DNA of 64,000 bases, taken from positions 7,107-71,106 of the forward strand of contig JBQTGY010000094.1 of assembly GCA_052390415.1 (NCBI GenBank). The letters run 5' to 3'. This stretch comes from JANNWF01 sp052390415 (GTDB lineage: Bacteria > Pseudomonadota > Gammaproteobacteria > Xanthomonadales > Xanthomonadaceae). A model generated the notes under the pieces. That model had not been told where the DNA came from. It worked only from the letters and a program-made list of their open reading frames with translations, and ran no database searches. Made by a program: the position numbers and the translations under genes. Below, piece after piece: positions 34,792-43,179 of the stretch (positions are counted from its first letter, which is position 1; each line of letters begins with the position of its first letter).

Positions 34792-35652
34792 TTACTCGGC
34801 AGGCTCTGCAGCGGCAGGTGCGGGCGTTGAAGGCGGCACGTAACCAAAGAAACTCGAAAGCGCCTTTTCCGCGCCAAAGTACTCGGCCGCCGACGTGGTG
34901 TCGAACTGCGTCGCGCCGAGTTCGACCAAGGTGTTGTAGGCGTCATTGTCCTCGTGCAACTTCAGCAAAGCCTCTCGCACGGCTTGTTTGACTTCGGTGC
35001 TGACGGTGGGGGCGGCTGAAATTGCGGCGCCTGCGAGGCCACGCGATTCCTTGATCGGTACCAGGTTCGGGTATTCGGCTGCGATGAACGCAGGCACCAT
35101 CGCCGCTTCGGCATCCCCTGCAAAAACCATCTCCACGCCGTCGCGCCAGGAGGTCGCCTCAGAGCGAAAATCCGGCTGCGAGATCGGGTTGCTGTACATT
35201 TCCGCCAGCAGTGAGAAGCCGAGGCTTGGCGCTGGCATCGAGACGATGCGGCGGCCAACCAGGCCAGAAAGACCCTTGTCCGCAAATTGCTCATCGGCAA
35301 TCAACGTGTATACGGTCTGGTTGGACTTCTTCACCAATGGTTCGAAGCCAAAGCGCTGCGCTCGGTAGTCGACAAAGTGGGCTTCTTCGTAGACGAAATC
35401 AAACGGCGCGCCGCGGCGGATGTCACGCCAATGCAGGTGATAGTTGCGGGGCGTGTTGAGGGAGAATTTGTGGCCTGTCGTCCTTGCCAGGTAGTCGAGT
35501 AGCGGTTTGTAAACCTCTTGTGCTTGCTCGGGCGGATAGGACGGCTCGACAGTGAAGGTAAACGTGTCAGCGCTCGCTTGCCCGCCCACGCCCAGACCCA
35601 TCACAAGCATCAGTACGCGCGCTGACTTCGGCATCACTGGCAGCATTTGCAT
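34792..35652 (-). CDS. PhnD-like periplasmic substrate-binding protein
   Basis: A 286-residue exported protein of the phosphate/phosphite/phosphonate ABC transporter binding-protein family. It has a signal peptide (MLVMGLGVGGQASA) and then FTVEPSYPPEQAQEVYKPLLDYLARTTG, the PhnD-type opening. YEEAHFVDYRAQRFGF and GRRIVSMPAPSLGFSLLAEM are further family segments. The C-terminus is Pro/Ala-rich. A strong ribosome site (GGGAGGG, 8 bases ahead) supports the ATG at 35652. No permease or ATPase gene is adjacent, so it may feed a distant transporter or serve as a sensor. Confidence 0.8.
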   Translation of the reverse strand: MQMLPVMPKSARVLMLVMGLGVGGQASADTFTFTVEPSYPPEQAQEVYKPLLDYLARTTGHKFSLNTPRNYHLHWRDIRRGAPFDFVYEEAHFVDYRAQRFGFEPLVKKSNQTVYTLIADEQFADKGLSGLVGRRIVSMPAPSLGFSLLAEMYSNPISQPDFRSEATSWRDGVEMVFAGDAEAAMVPAFIAAEYPNLVPIKESRGLAGAAISAAPTVSTEVKQAVREALLKLHEDNDAYNTLVELGATQFDTTSAAEYFGAEKALSSFFGYVPPSTPAPAAAEPAE

Positions 35653-35739
35653 AGCGTTACCCTCCCAAGAGTAGTTGCATGAATTAGCAGAAATCGTCAG
35701 CAATTCCAATTGCCATCTGACACCCTCGGCTGCAAGCGC

Positions 35740-36639
35740 TTACGTGCCAGCAAACGCGAGTGGACGCATGCTCAGTTCGGATTGTCGCAGCCGCGCGCCA
35801 TCCAACGATTGCAACGCGGTGACCACCAACGCAGTGTGACGCCCAGCTGATGAAGCGTTACAAATTGTGTTGCCGATTTCTTCTCCCATCGAATTGATCA
35901 CCATCGCGTCGATTTCAATGGCTTGATCTGCATCGAAGCGCTGCAAAAAGCGCTTGCTGCGCCCCAGATAGTGCGTGCGGGCGACGATTTCCTGTCCGGG
36001 ATAGCAGCCTTTCTTGAGACTGAACGCATGCAAACGTTCCAGCCCCAACATGTGTGGCGTCCAGCTGTCGACGCGAGCCGCCGATAGCCGCGGCAGGCCG
36101 CAACGCAGATCGTCGAGGCGCCACCTTGCATCGGCTTCCAACCCGGGCTCGCAGTGGGAACTGCGCTGGATGCGCAGCTCACGCGCTCCGCATTCTGCGG
36201 GAAACGTAAACCGCGCCGCTTGCTCCGCAAGAATTGAACAGCTCAAAGCATCCCAGGAAGTCGTTTCGGCTCCCGCGTTCCAACTTCCGAAGGCGGCCAA
36301 GTCATCGCGCTCGACCATCTCGAGCTTGCTGCGCAGCACAAACGGTCGCAACAGCGTCTTGAGGCTACTCGCAGACACGTCCGGCGCGATCAGCCACCAT
36401 GTATCGGCTGCCACCTTGAGCAACAGAAACAAGGCCTGCAGCCGCCCTTTCGCAGCAAGCAAGCCGTTCCATTGGCACGGTCCCGCATCGCCTCGGGCGT
36501 TGAGCGCGGCGACATCATTCATGGACTGCCGCTGCAAGAATGAGGTCGCATCTGCCCCGTGCACTTGCAGAACTTCCCAACCCGAGAGGCGGTTGCTCGA
36601 AGTGTCCACACTAATTTGCTGCGCCGGGTTGCTCGGCAT
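35740..36639 (-). CDS. ygfZ: tRNA-modifying protein YgfZ (folate-binding, GcvT-like)
   Basis: A folate-dependent factor (299 residues) that supports some Fe-S enzymes such as MiaB and succinate dehydrogenase. The diagnostic motif KGCYPGQEIVAR is at about 210-221, with its conserved Cys. GCELLAAKGR-like FLQRQSMNDV...QWNGLLAAKGRLQA and PHMLGLERLHAFS also fit. The ATG giving MPSNPAQQIS is preferred; upstream codons look non-coding. It is divergent from the sdh operon, an arrangement consistent with a role in Fe-S protein assembly. Confidence 0.9.
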   Translation of the reverse strand: MPSNPAQQISVDTSSNRLSGWEVLQVHGADATSFLQRQSMNDVAALNARGDAGPCQWNGLLAAKGRLQALFLLLKVAADTWWLIAPDVSASSLKTLLRPFVLRSKLEMVERDDLAAFGSWNAGAETTSWDALSCSILAEQAARFTFPAECGARELRIQRSSHCEPGLEADARWRLDDLRCGLPRLSAARVDSWTPHMLGLERLHAFSLKKGCYPGQEIVARTHYLGRSKRFLQRFDADQAIEIDAMVINSMGEEIGNTICNASSAGRHTALVVTALQSLDGARLRQSELSMRPLAFAGT

Positions 36640-36844
36640 GGGGGTGCGTATTACTCTGCGATTGTTGCGGCGGAGGCAGCATGATAGGTCAACGGGGTGT
36701 GGAAGCCGAGCCGGAGGCGAACTCCAAGGAGGAGCCTGCGCTTGGTATCGTCGAACTTCCGCGAGCGCGCGAGATTGGTGGCCGGGAGGGGCCTGAGCCA
36801 ACTCGCTATGGGGATTGGGAAAAGAACGGTCGTTGCATCGACTT

Positions 36845-36880
36845 TTAGGGCTGACTTTTTGGGGCTGATTTTTAGGGCGC
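36845..36880. repeat. Small tandem repeat upstream of sdhC
   Basis: Three consecutive blocks read TTTTAGGGCTGAC, TTTTTGGGGCTGAT and TTTTAGGGCGCGG. The 300-base divergent gap 36640-36940 between ygfZ and sdhC contains nothing else recognisable; it must hold both promoters, but I could not pick convincing -10/-35 pairs. Confidence 0.4.
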
Positions 36881-36940
36881 GGTGACGTCGCTTTGGCGGC
36901 TGATGCGCCACACTGCTCACTCACAGGCGAGGGCTACTGC

Positions 36941-37354
36941 GTGACCACGATAAATTCCTCGACAAAGCGCGAACGACCGCTGTCACCGCATCTGCAAATC
37001 TACCGACCGCAGCTCACGTCGATGCTGTCGATCGTGCATCGCGGCACCGGGTGCGCGCTTGCCGTGGGCGCATTCGCCATCGTCATCTGGCTGCTTGCAT
37101 TGGCCGGAAATCCTGACGACTACGCGCTGGTGCGCGAATGGGCGGCATCGCCCATCGGCTGCGTGTTGATCTTCGGTTTCGGATTTGCCCTGCTGTATCA
37201 CCTGCTGAATGGCATCCGCCACTTGGCGTGGGACGCCGGTTGGGGCTTGGACATCAAGACGACTTACCAAACCGGTTGGGCGGTCGTGGCGCTGGCGTTT
37301 GCGGGCACCGCCGGTCTCTGGGTGTTGGCAGCGCGAGCCGGAGGTGCAGCATGA
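36941..37354 (+). CDS. sdhC: Succinate dehydrogenase cytochrome b556 subunit
   Basis: A membrane anchor of complex II that binds haem b and ubiquinone. The family opening RPLSPHLQIYRPQLTSMLSIVHRGTG is present. The haem-ligand His is in LLYHLLNGIRHLAWD, and three membrane helices are evident. The start is GTG, preceded by GCGAGGG. Length 137 is normal. The stop overlaps the sdhD ATG. Confidence 0.93.
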   Translation: MTTINSSTKRERPLSPHLQIYRPQLTSMLSIVHRGTGCALAVGAFAIVIWLLALAGNPDDYALVREWAASPIGCVLIFGFGFALLYHLLNGIRHLAWDAGWGLDIKTTYQTGWAVVALAFAGTAGLWVLAARAGGAA

Positions 37355-37731
37355 GCCTGCAAACACCCTTGGGACGCGTGCGCGGCCTGGGTTCAGCGAA
37401 GGAAGGCGTACAGCACTGGTGGGTGCAGCGTTTGACCGCGATCGCGCTGGTGCCACTGACGATCTATTTCCTGTACATGCTGCTGTGCATGGTGGGCGCT
37501 GATCAGGCGACGGCTAGAGCCATCGTCGCCAAGCCATTGAACGCTTCGTTGTTGGCTGCGTTCGTATTGGCCTTGTTCTGGCATGCCCAGCTCGGGTTGC
37601 AGGTAGTCATCGAAGACTACATCCACGTCCGCTGGCAGGAGCTTAGCCTGCAGATTTTCGTTCGTTTCGCCACCCTGCTCGCGGCACTGATCGCCTTGGT
37701 GGCGATCGGACGCATCGCATTTACCGGCTAA
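37351..37731 (+). CDS. sdhD: Succinate dehydrogenase hydrophobic anchor subunit
   Basis: The second membrane anchor of complex II (126 residues, three helices). GLGSAKEGVQHWWVQRLTAIALVPLTIYF is the family start. The haem ligand lies in LFWHAQLGLQVVIEDYIH, where His and the following Asp-Tyr (quinone site) are conserved. ATGA overlap with sdhC and a five-base gap to sdhA mark a single transcript. Confidence 0.93.
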   Translation: MSLQTPLGRVRGLGSAKEGVQHWWVQRLTAIALVPLTIYFLYMLLCMVGADQATARAIVAKPLNASLLAAFVLALFWHAQLGLQVVIEDYIHVRWQELSLQIFVRFATLLAALIALVAIGRIAFTG

Positions 37732-37736
37732 CTCGC

Positions 37737-39527
37737 ATGTCGACCGCATACAAGATCACCGAGCATTTCTACGACATGGTGGTAGTTGGCGCCGGTGGCG
37801 CTGGCTTGCGTGCCACCTTTGGACTTGCCCAGAAGGGTTTGTCGACCGCCTGCATCACCAAGGTGTTCCCGACCCGTTCGCACACCGTGGCCGCTCAGGG
37901 TGGTGTGTCGGCGGCGCTCGGCAACATGGGCGAAGACGACTGGCGCTTCCACTTCTACGACACCATCAAGGGCTCGGACTGGCTCGGCGATCAGGACGCC
38001 ATCGAGTACATGTGTCGCGAGGCGATTCCCGCGATCATCGAGCTTGAGCATTACGGCGTGCCGTTTTCGCGCACCGAAGACGGCAAGATCTATCAGCGTC
38101 CGTTTGGTGGCATGACCACCCACTACGGCAAGGGCACTGCGCAACGCACCTGTGCGGCGGCTGACCGCACCGGGCACGCGATCCTGCACACGCTGTATCA
38201 GCAATCACTCGCCCACGACGCGCGCTTTTTCATCGAGTATTTCGCGCTTGATCTGATCATGGATTCAGAAGGCTGCTGTCGCGGTGTGCTGGCGTTGGAT
38301 ATGTCCACCGGCGAGCTGCATCTGTTCCGTGGCCATGGCACGGTACTGGCCACCGGCGGCTATGGTCGTGCGTATTTCTCGGCGACTTCGGCGCACACCT
38401 GTACGGGCGATGGCGGCGGCATGGCGTTGCGTGCCGGATTGCCGTTGCAGGACATGGAATTCGTGCAGTTCCATCCCACCGGCGTCTATGGCGCGGGTTG
38501 CCTGATCACCGAAGGCGTGCGTGGCGAGGGTGGTTACCTCACCAACTCGAAAGGCGAACGTTTCATGGAGCGCTACGCGCCCAACGCCAAGGATCTGGCT
38601 TCGCGCGACGTGGTGTCGCGGGCGATGACGATGGAGATTCGCGACGGCCATGGTGTCGGGCCTGAGCGCGATCATATTCACTTGAACCTGATGCATCTGG
38701 GCCCGGAAGTCATCCACGAAAAACTGCCGGGTATCGCGGAGACGGCAAAGATCTTTGCCAATGTCGATGTCACCAAGCAGCCGATTCCGGTGTTGCCGAC
38801 GGTGCACTACAACATGGGCGGCCTGCAAACCAATTACCACGGCGAGGTGGTCACCCTGAAGGATGGCAATCCGGATCACGTCGTGCCGGGTTTGTATGCC
38901 ATTGGCGAAGCCGCCTGCGTGTCGGTGCACGGTGCCAATCGATTGGGTTCCAATTCACTGCTCGACCTGGTCGTGTTTGGCCGAGCGGTGGCCAATCGCT
39001 GCGCCGAGACGATCAAACCCAGCGCCAATCACAAGCCGATGCCTCGCTCTGCATGCGATGCGTCCCTGGGCAACCTGGATCGTATCCGTTACGCCAAAGG
39101 CAGCGTGCCGACCGCGCAGATTCGCGATCAGATGCAACGCACCATGCAAAACCACGCGGCGGTATTCCGCACCGGCGAGACCTTGCAGGAAGGCGTGACC
39201 AAGATCGCCGACGTGCATGCGAGTTTTGCTGACATCGGCATCTCGGATCGATCCATGGTCTGGAACTCGGATCTGCTGGAAACCATGGAGCTGCAGAACC
39301 TGCTTGGGCAGGCCGTGGCCACCATGGTGTCCGCCGAGAATCGCAAAGAGTCACGCGGCGCTCATGCGCGCGAGGACTTCTCTGATCGCAGTGATGACGA
39401 GTGGCACAAGCACACGTTGTGCTGGGTGGACGACGCCGGAAAAACCCGCCTCGACTATCGCCCGGTTCATATGTACACCTTGTCCAGTGACGTTGAGATG
39501 GTGCCGCCGAAGGCGCGGACGTACTGA
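37737..39527 (+). CDS. sdhA: Succinate dehydrogenase flavoprotein subunit
   Basis: Oxidises succinate to fumarate with covalent FAD. The Rossmann motif VVVGAGGAGLRA is near the start. The FAD-linking His is residue 49 in PTRSHTVAAQGG. Active-site and FAD segments include FVQFHPTGVYGAGCLITEG and HGANRLGSNSLLDLVVFG. Full length (596). sdhB follows after 116 bases filled by an inverted repeat. Confidence 0.98.
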   Translation: MSTAYKITEHFYDMVVVGAGGAGLRATFGLAQKGLSTACITKVFPTRSHTVAAQGGVSAALGNMGEDDWRFHFYDTIKGSDWLGDQDAIEYMCREAIPAIIELEHYGVPFSRTEDGKIYQRPFGGMTTHYGKGTAQRTCAAADRTGHAILHTLYQQSLAHDARFFIEYFALDLIMDSEGCCRGVLALDMSTGELHLFRGHGTVLATGGYGRAYFSATSAHTCTGDGGGMALRAGLPLQDMEFVQFHPTGVYGAGCLITEGVRGEGGYLTNSKGERFMERYAPNAKDLASRDVVSRAMTMEIRDGHGVGPERDHIHLNLMHLGPEVIHEKLPGIAETAKIFANVDVTKQPIPVLPTVHYNMGGLQTNYHGEVVTLKDGNPDHVVPGLYAIGEAACVSVHGANRLGSNSLLDLVVFGRAVANRCAETIKPSANHKPMPRSACDASLGNLDRIRYAKGSVPTAQIRDQMQRTMQNHAAVFRTGETLQEGVTKIADVHASFADIGISDRSMVWNSDLLETMELQNLLGQAVATMVSAENRKESRGAHAREDFSDRSDDEWHKHTLCWVDDAGKTRLDYRPVHMYTLSSDVEMVPPKARTY

Positions 39528-39533
39528 TGAGAG

Positions 39534-39634
39534 CCGGGATTCGAGATTTGGGATTCGGGATTCGTTAGAGGCAACCGCCTCAGCGACCTGACTGCCGCTT
39601 CTGCGAATCCCGAATCCCGACTCCCGAATCCCGG
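39534..39634. repeat. 31-bp inverted repeat of GGGATTCG units inside the sdh operon
   Basis: Left arm 39534-39564 (CCGGGATTCG...GGGATTCGGGATTCG) and right arm 39604-39634 are reverse complements with three mismatches, separated by 39 bases. The arms are made of the GGGATTCG word common in intergenic repeats of this bacterial order. It fills most of the sdhA-sdhB gap, so the polycistronic mRNA would carry a large hairpin just ahead of sdhB. Confidence 0.7.
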
Positions 39635-39643
39635 AGCGAAAAC

Positions 39644-40429
39644 GTGGCCGAATTTACCCTTCCAAAGAACTCCAAGGTCCGCAAGGGCAAACATTTTGCG
39701 GCGAAAGGTGCGCGTGGCTCATTGCGCACATTCAAGGTCTACCGCTGGAATCCGGACGACGGCGAGAATCCGCGAGTCGACACTTACGAAGTGGATCTCG
39801 CCAGCTGCGGTCCCATGGTTCTGGACGCGCTGATCAAGATCAAGACCGATCTCGACCCCACGCTTACGTTCCGCCGCTCGTGCCGCGAGGGAATTTGCGG
39901 TTCGTGCGCGATGAACATCGACGGCACCAACACCTTGGCTTGTACCAAGGCCATCAGCGATTGTGGCAAGGCGGAAGTGCCGATCTATCCGCTACCACAC
40001 ATGCCGGTGGTGAAGGACCTGGTGCCCGATCTCACCCATTTTTATGCGCAATACGCCTCGATCAAACCGTGGATTCGCACCCAGACCGCGCCACCACCGG
40101 ATCGCGAACGTCTGCAGTCGCCGGATGAGCGCAAGAAGCTCGACGGCCTCTATGAGTGCATTCTTTGTGCCTGCTGTTCGACGAGTTGCCCCAGTTACTG
40201 GTGGAACGGCGAGCGCTACCTTGGCCCCGCGATTCTGTTGCAGGCCTATCGTTGGATCATCGACTCGCGCGATGAAGACACCGGCGCGCGACTGGATGAT
40301 CTTGAAGATCCGTTCCGCCTGTATCGCTGCCACACGATCATGAACTGCACGCGGACCTGTCCCAAAGGGCTTAATCCCGCCAAAGCCATCGCCGAAATCA
40401 AGAAGCTGATGATCCAGCGGCGCGGCTGA
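39644..40429 (+). CDS. sdhB: Succinate dehydrogenase iron-sulfur subunit
   Basis: Carries electrons from SdhA to quinone through three clusters. The [2Fe-2S] ligands are in SCREGICGSCAMNIDGTNTLAC, and the [4Fe-4S] and [3Fe-4S] ligands are in CILCACCSTSCPSYWW and CHTIMNCTRTCPKGLNP. GTG start after a purine-rich stretch (GGAGCGAAAAC). Length 261 includes an N-terminal extension (FTLPKNSKVRKGKHFAAKG) of about 20 residues ahead of the usual start, as seen in some members of the lineage. Confidence 0.97.
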   Translation: MAEFTLPKNSKVRKGKHFAAKGARGSLRTFKVYRWNPDDGENPRVDTYEVDLASCGPMVLDALIKIKTDLDPTLTFRRSCREGICGSCAMNIDGTNTLACTKAISDCGKAEVPIYPLPHMPVVKDLVPDLTHFYAQYASIKPWIRTQTAPPPDRERLQSPDERKKLDGLYECILCACCSTSCPSYWWNGERYLGPAILLQAYRWIIDSRDEDTGARLDDLEDPFRLYRCHTIMNCTRTCPKGLNPAKAIAEIKKLMIQRRG

Positions 40430-40472
40430 TGAGGCGGCGCGTGGCGCACGCGCCGACCGCAGCGGTTCGAGC

Positions 40473-40724
40473 ATGAACGATGCGGACACGGAGCTGCGAC
40501 GGCTGCGTTGGCGTTGTCGGCGCGGCATGCGTGAACTTGATCAGCTCATGCTGCGTTACCTCGACCAGCGTTGGGCGGATGCCGATGAACACGAGCGCGC
40601 GCAGTTCGAGCGGCTCCTCGCGAGCGAAGACGACGTCCTCTGGCGTTGGTGCATGGGACGCGAAGTCTGCGTCGACCCGGCGCTGAATGGCATCCTCCAG
40701 CGCATTCTCGCCCTTACGCCTTGA
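40473..40724 (+). CDS. sdhE: FAD assembly factor SdhE
   Basis: An 83-residue helical protein that promotes covalent flavinylation of SdhA. The key RGMRE motif is at residues 17-21 (RCRRGMRELDQLMLRYL), and FERLLASEDDVLWRWCMG completes the family pattern. It follows sdhB by 43 bases, and its last 38 bases overlap the next frame, as in the sdhE-ygfX pair of other proteobacteria. Confidence 0.94.
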   Translation: MNDADTELRRLRWRCRRGMRELDQLMLRYLDQRWADADEHERAQFERLLASEDDVLWRWCMGREVCVDPALNGILQRILALTP

Positions 40725-41127
40725 GCTGGCGCGGTCGCGGTGGCGAGTCGCTTTGATTGCGCTGCTGGGTCTGCTGGCTGCGGTCGCGATTCTCGCTTCG
40801 GCGATTCCCGTTCTGCTTGGCGCGTTGTTGTTTGTGCTCGCGGTCTGGTTTGAGTGGCGGATGATTTCGCGCGTGCAACCCATGCGCCTACGCTTGCAGT
40901 CAGACGGATCGCTGTGGCTGGATTGGCCGGATGGACCGGATCAGAGTCGCGAACAAAACGTGGAGCTCGTTGGCGTGCGCCGCCTTGGGGCATTGACCGT
41001 TCTGCGTCTGATTGCCAACGGCCACCACTTTCGCCTCACCCTGTGGCCAGATTCGCTGAACGCGAGCGACAGAAAAGCGCTGCGACGGAGGCTGGGCGCT
41101 GGTCTTCCCACCACCAATAGCGGGTAA
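40687..41127 (+). CDS. YgfX-like membrane protein
   Basis: A 146-residue protein with a basic N-terminus, two close membrane helices (VALIALLGLLAAVAILASAI, PVLLGALLFVLAVWFEW) and a soluble C-terminal domain (LRLQSDGSLWLDWPDG...). This layout and the overlap with sdhE match YgfX, an inner-membrane partner of SdhE (called toxin CptA in E. coli). Primary similarity is modest by eye. The first ATG lies inside sdhE; later starts are possible. Confidence 0.7.
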   Translation: MASSSAFSPLRLELARSRWRVALIALLGLLAAVAILASAIPVLLGALLFVLAVWFEWRMISRVQPMRLRLQSDGSLWLDWPDGPDQSREQNVELVGVRRLGALTVLRLIANGHHFRLTLWPDSLNASDRKALRRRLGAGLPTTNSG

Positions 41128-41201
41128 GCTCTGCGCCGGCTCGAAGTTGATCTTGAGCCGCACGCTATCTCACCCGTGTTGATCAGGCGACCGCGCACTC
41201 C

Positions 41202-42446
41202 ATGCTGCAACCACTTCCGCTAGCGATCGGTTTGCGTTACATCCGCGCCAAGCGGCGAACTCAGTTCATTTCCTTCATTTCGGCGGTGTCGATGCTTGGC
41301 ATCGCGCTGGGCATCACCGCGTTGATCACCGTCATCTCGGTGATGAATGGATTCGAGCAGGAGTTGCGCACGCGAATTCTTGGCATGGTTGCGCACGCTA
41401 CGGTTTCGGGCGTCGATGGCAGCCTGCGCGACTGGCCGCGCGCGGTTGCCGAAGCCGAGTTGGATCCGCGCGTGCTGGGCGCCGCACCCTACATCGAACG
41501 CGAAGCCATGCTGCAAACCGGTCGAGTGCAAGGCGTATTGCTGCGAGGCGTTTCGCCACAGCACGAGCCACGCGTGTCGGAGCTTGCCGACAAGATGGTG
41601 GAAGGCTCGCTTGAGGATCTGCAGCCCGGCGATTTCCGGATCATTCTGGGGCGTGATCTGGCGATCATGCTGGGCGCGCGTGTCGGCGATGCAGTGACCG
41701 TATTCGTGCCGGAATTTCGCACCACGCCAGTCGGCGTGCTGCCGCAGATGAAACGCTTCACCGTCGTCGGAATTTTTTCGGCTGGTGCGCAGGAGTACGA
41801 CCTCGGCCTCGCCGTGATTCATCTGGATGACGCCAAACGACTGTTGCGCCTGGGCGACAGCGTCACCGGTGTGCGGCTGCGCCTGACCGACATGTTCCAG
41901 TCCTGGGACGTGGCACGTGATCTCGCCGACAGCATGGGCGAGGCCTTCAGCATCCGCGATTGGACGCGCGATCACGCCAATTTCTTTCGCGCGATCGCCA
42001 CCGAAAAGACGGTGATGTTCATCATCCTGTCGTTGATCGTCGCGGTCGCGGCGTTCAACCTGGTGTCGTCACTGGTGATGCTGGTGACCGACAAACAAGC
42101 CGATATCGCCATCCTGCGCACCTTGGGTCTGAGCCCGCGTGCGGTGATGGCAACCTTCATGGTGCAAGGTACCTTGATAGGATTGATCGGGATTACGCTG
42201 GGGCTGCTGGGTGGCGTCGTGTTGACCTTGAATCTGTCGCGCGTGGTGGCCGCCATGGAATGGCTGTTTGGCTTTGAAATGATGCCTGCGGACGTCTATT
42301 ACATCAGCGGCGTGCCGACCCTTCTGCGCGGGGAAGATCTGCTGCTGATCGCGATCATGTCCTTCGTGCTTTGTTTGCTGGCCACGTTGTATCCCGCCTG
42401 GCGCGCTGCGCGTACGGATCCCGCTGCAGCGTTGCGCTATGAATAA
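41202..42446 (+). CDS. Lipoprotein-releasing ABC transporter permease (LolC/LolE family)
   Basis: The membrane subunit that extracts lipoproteins from the inner membrane and passes them to LolA. The 414-residue MacB-type permease has an N-terminal helix after LAIGLRYIRAKRRTQFISFIS, a large periplasmic domain and three C-terminal helices with LVTDKQADIAILRTLGLSPRAVM. The ending YPAWRAARTDPAAALRYE is typical. It is the only permease next to lolD, whereas E. coli has both LolC and LolE, so it probably works as a homodimer of the LolF kind. It overlaps lolD by 8 bases. Confidence 0.9.
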   Translation: MLQPLPLAIGLRYIRAKRRTQFISFISAVSMLGIALGITALITVISVMNGFEQELRTRILGMVAHATVSGVDGSLRDWPRAVAEAELDPRVLGAAPYIEREAMLQTGRVQGVLLRGVSPQHEPRVSELADKMVEGSLEDLQPGDFRIILGRDLAIMLGARVGDAVTVFVPEFRTTPVGVLPQMKRFTVVGIFSAGAQEYDLGLAVIHLDDAKRLLRLGDSVTGVRLRLTDMFQSWDVARDLADSMGEAFSIRDWTRDHANFFRAIATEKTVMFIILSLIVAVAAFNLVSSLVMLVTDKQADIAILRTLGLSPRAVMATFMVQGTLIGLIGITLGLLGGVVLTLNLSRVVAAMEWLFGFEMMPADVYYISGVPTLLRGEDLLLIAIMSFVLCLLATLYPAWRAARTDPAAALRYE

Positions 42447-43179
42447 GGTGGAGATGTCGGTGACTGAACGCGATCCGCGAGCAGCGGGCGCCGTCTTGGC
42501 CTGCGTCGGGTTGGGCAAGACCTACGACGAAGGCGGCCTGACCGCGAAGATATTCGACGGCCTTGATTTTTCCATCGCGAAGGGTGAAACCGTTGCCATC
42601 GTAGGCGCTTCCGGTGCTGGCAAGAGCACCTTGTTGCATTTGTTGGGTGGGCTGGACGCACCTACCGCCGGTGAGGTGTGGGTGGCCGGCGAGAAAATGT
42701 CGGCCCTGGGTGATGCCGCGCGCGGACGGCTTCGCAATCGCTCGCTCGGATTCATCTATCAGTTCCACCACTTGTTGCCTGAGTTCACGGCGCTGGAAAA
42801 CGTGATGATGCCGCTGCTGATCGCCGGCCAGTCGCCTGCGACTGCCGATGCACCGGCGCGTCAATTGTTGCAGCGGGTGGGTCTCAACCAGCGACTGCAA
42901 CACAAGCCGGGTGAGTTGTCGGGTGGCGAACGCCAGCGCTGCGCGGTGGCGCGTGCCCTGGTCACCAAGCCTGCGTGCGTATTGGCCGATGAGCCCACCG
43001 GCAATCTGGATGAAATCACGGCCGCCTCGGTGTACGGATTGATGGTCGAACTCAATCAGGAGATCGGCACCAGCCTCGTCGTGGTGACTCACGACCGCAG
43101 CTTGGCGCGGCGCATGGACCGCATGCTGGAGCTGGCCGGCGGAGCGCTGCGCGGAGTGACCAACAGCAGTCCAGCGTGA
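42439..43179 (+). CDS. lolD: Lipoprotein-releasing system ATPase LolD
   Basis: The ATPase of the Lol exporter. Walker A GASGAGKST, signature LSGGERQRCAVARAL and Walker B CVLADEPTGNLDEITAA are intact; FIYQFHHLLPEFTALENVMMP is the LolD Q-loop region. Length 246. The ATG overlaps the permease stop (ATGAATAA) and the stop overlaps the GTG of comEC. Confidence 0.96.
   Translation: MNKVEMSVTERDPRAAGAVLACVGLGKTYDEGGLTAKIFDGLDFSIAKGETVAIVGASGAGKSTLLHLLGGLDAPTAGEVWVAGEKMSALGDAARGRLRNRSLGFIYQFHHLLPEFTALENVMMPLLIAGQSPATADAPARQLLQRVGLNQRLQHKPGELSGGERQRCAVARALVTKPACVLADEPTGNLDEITAASVYGLMVELNQEIGTSLVVVTHDRSLARRMDRMLELAGGALRGVTNSSPA

Noticed and set aside
39534..39634. Possible CRISPR because of repeated GGGATTCG words
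   Set aside because: Repeats are 7-8 bases, contiguous, and arranged as one inverted pair; no spacers and no cas genes.
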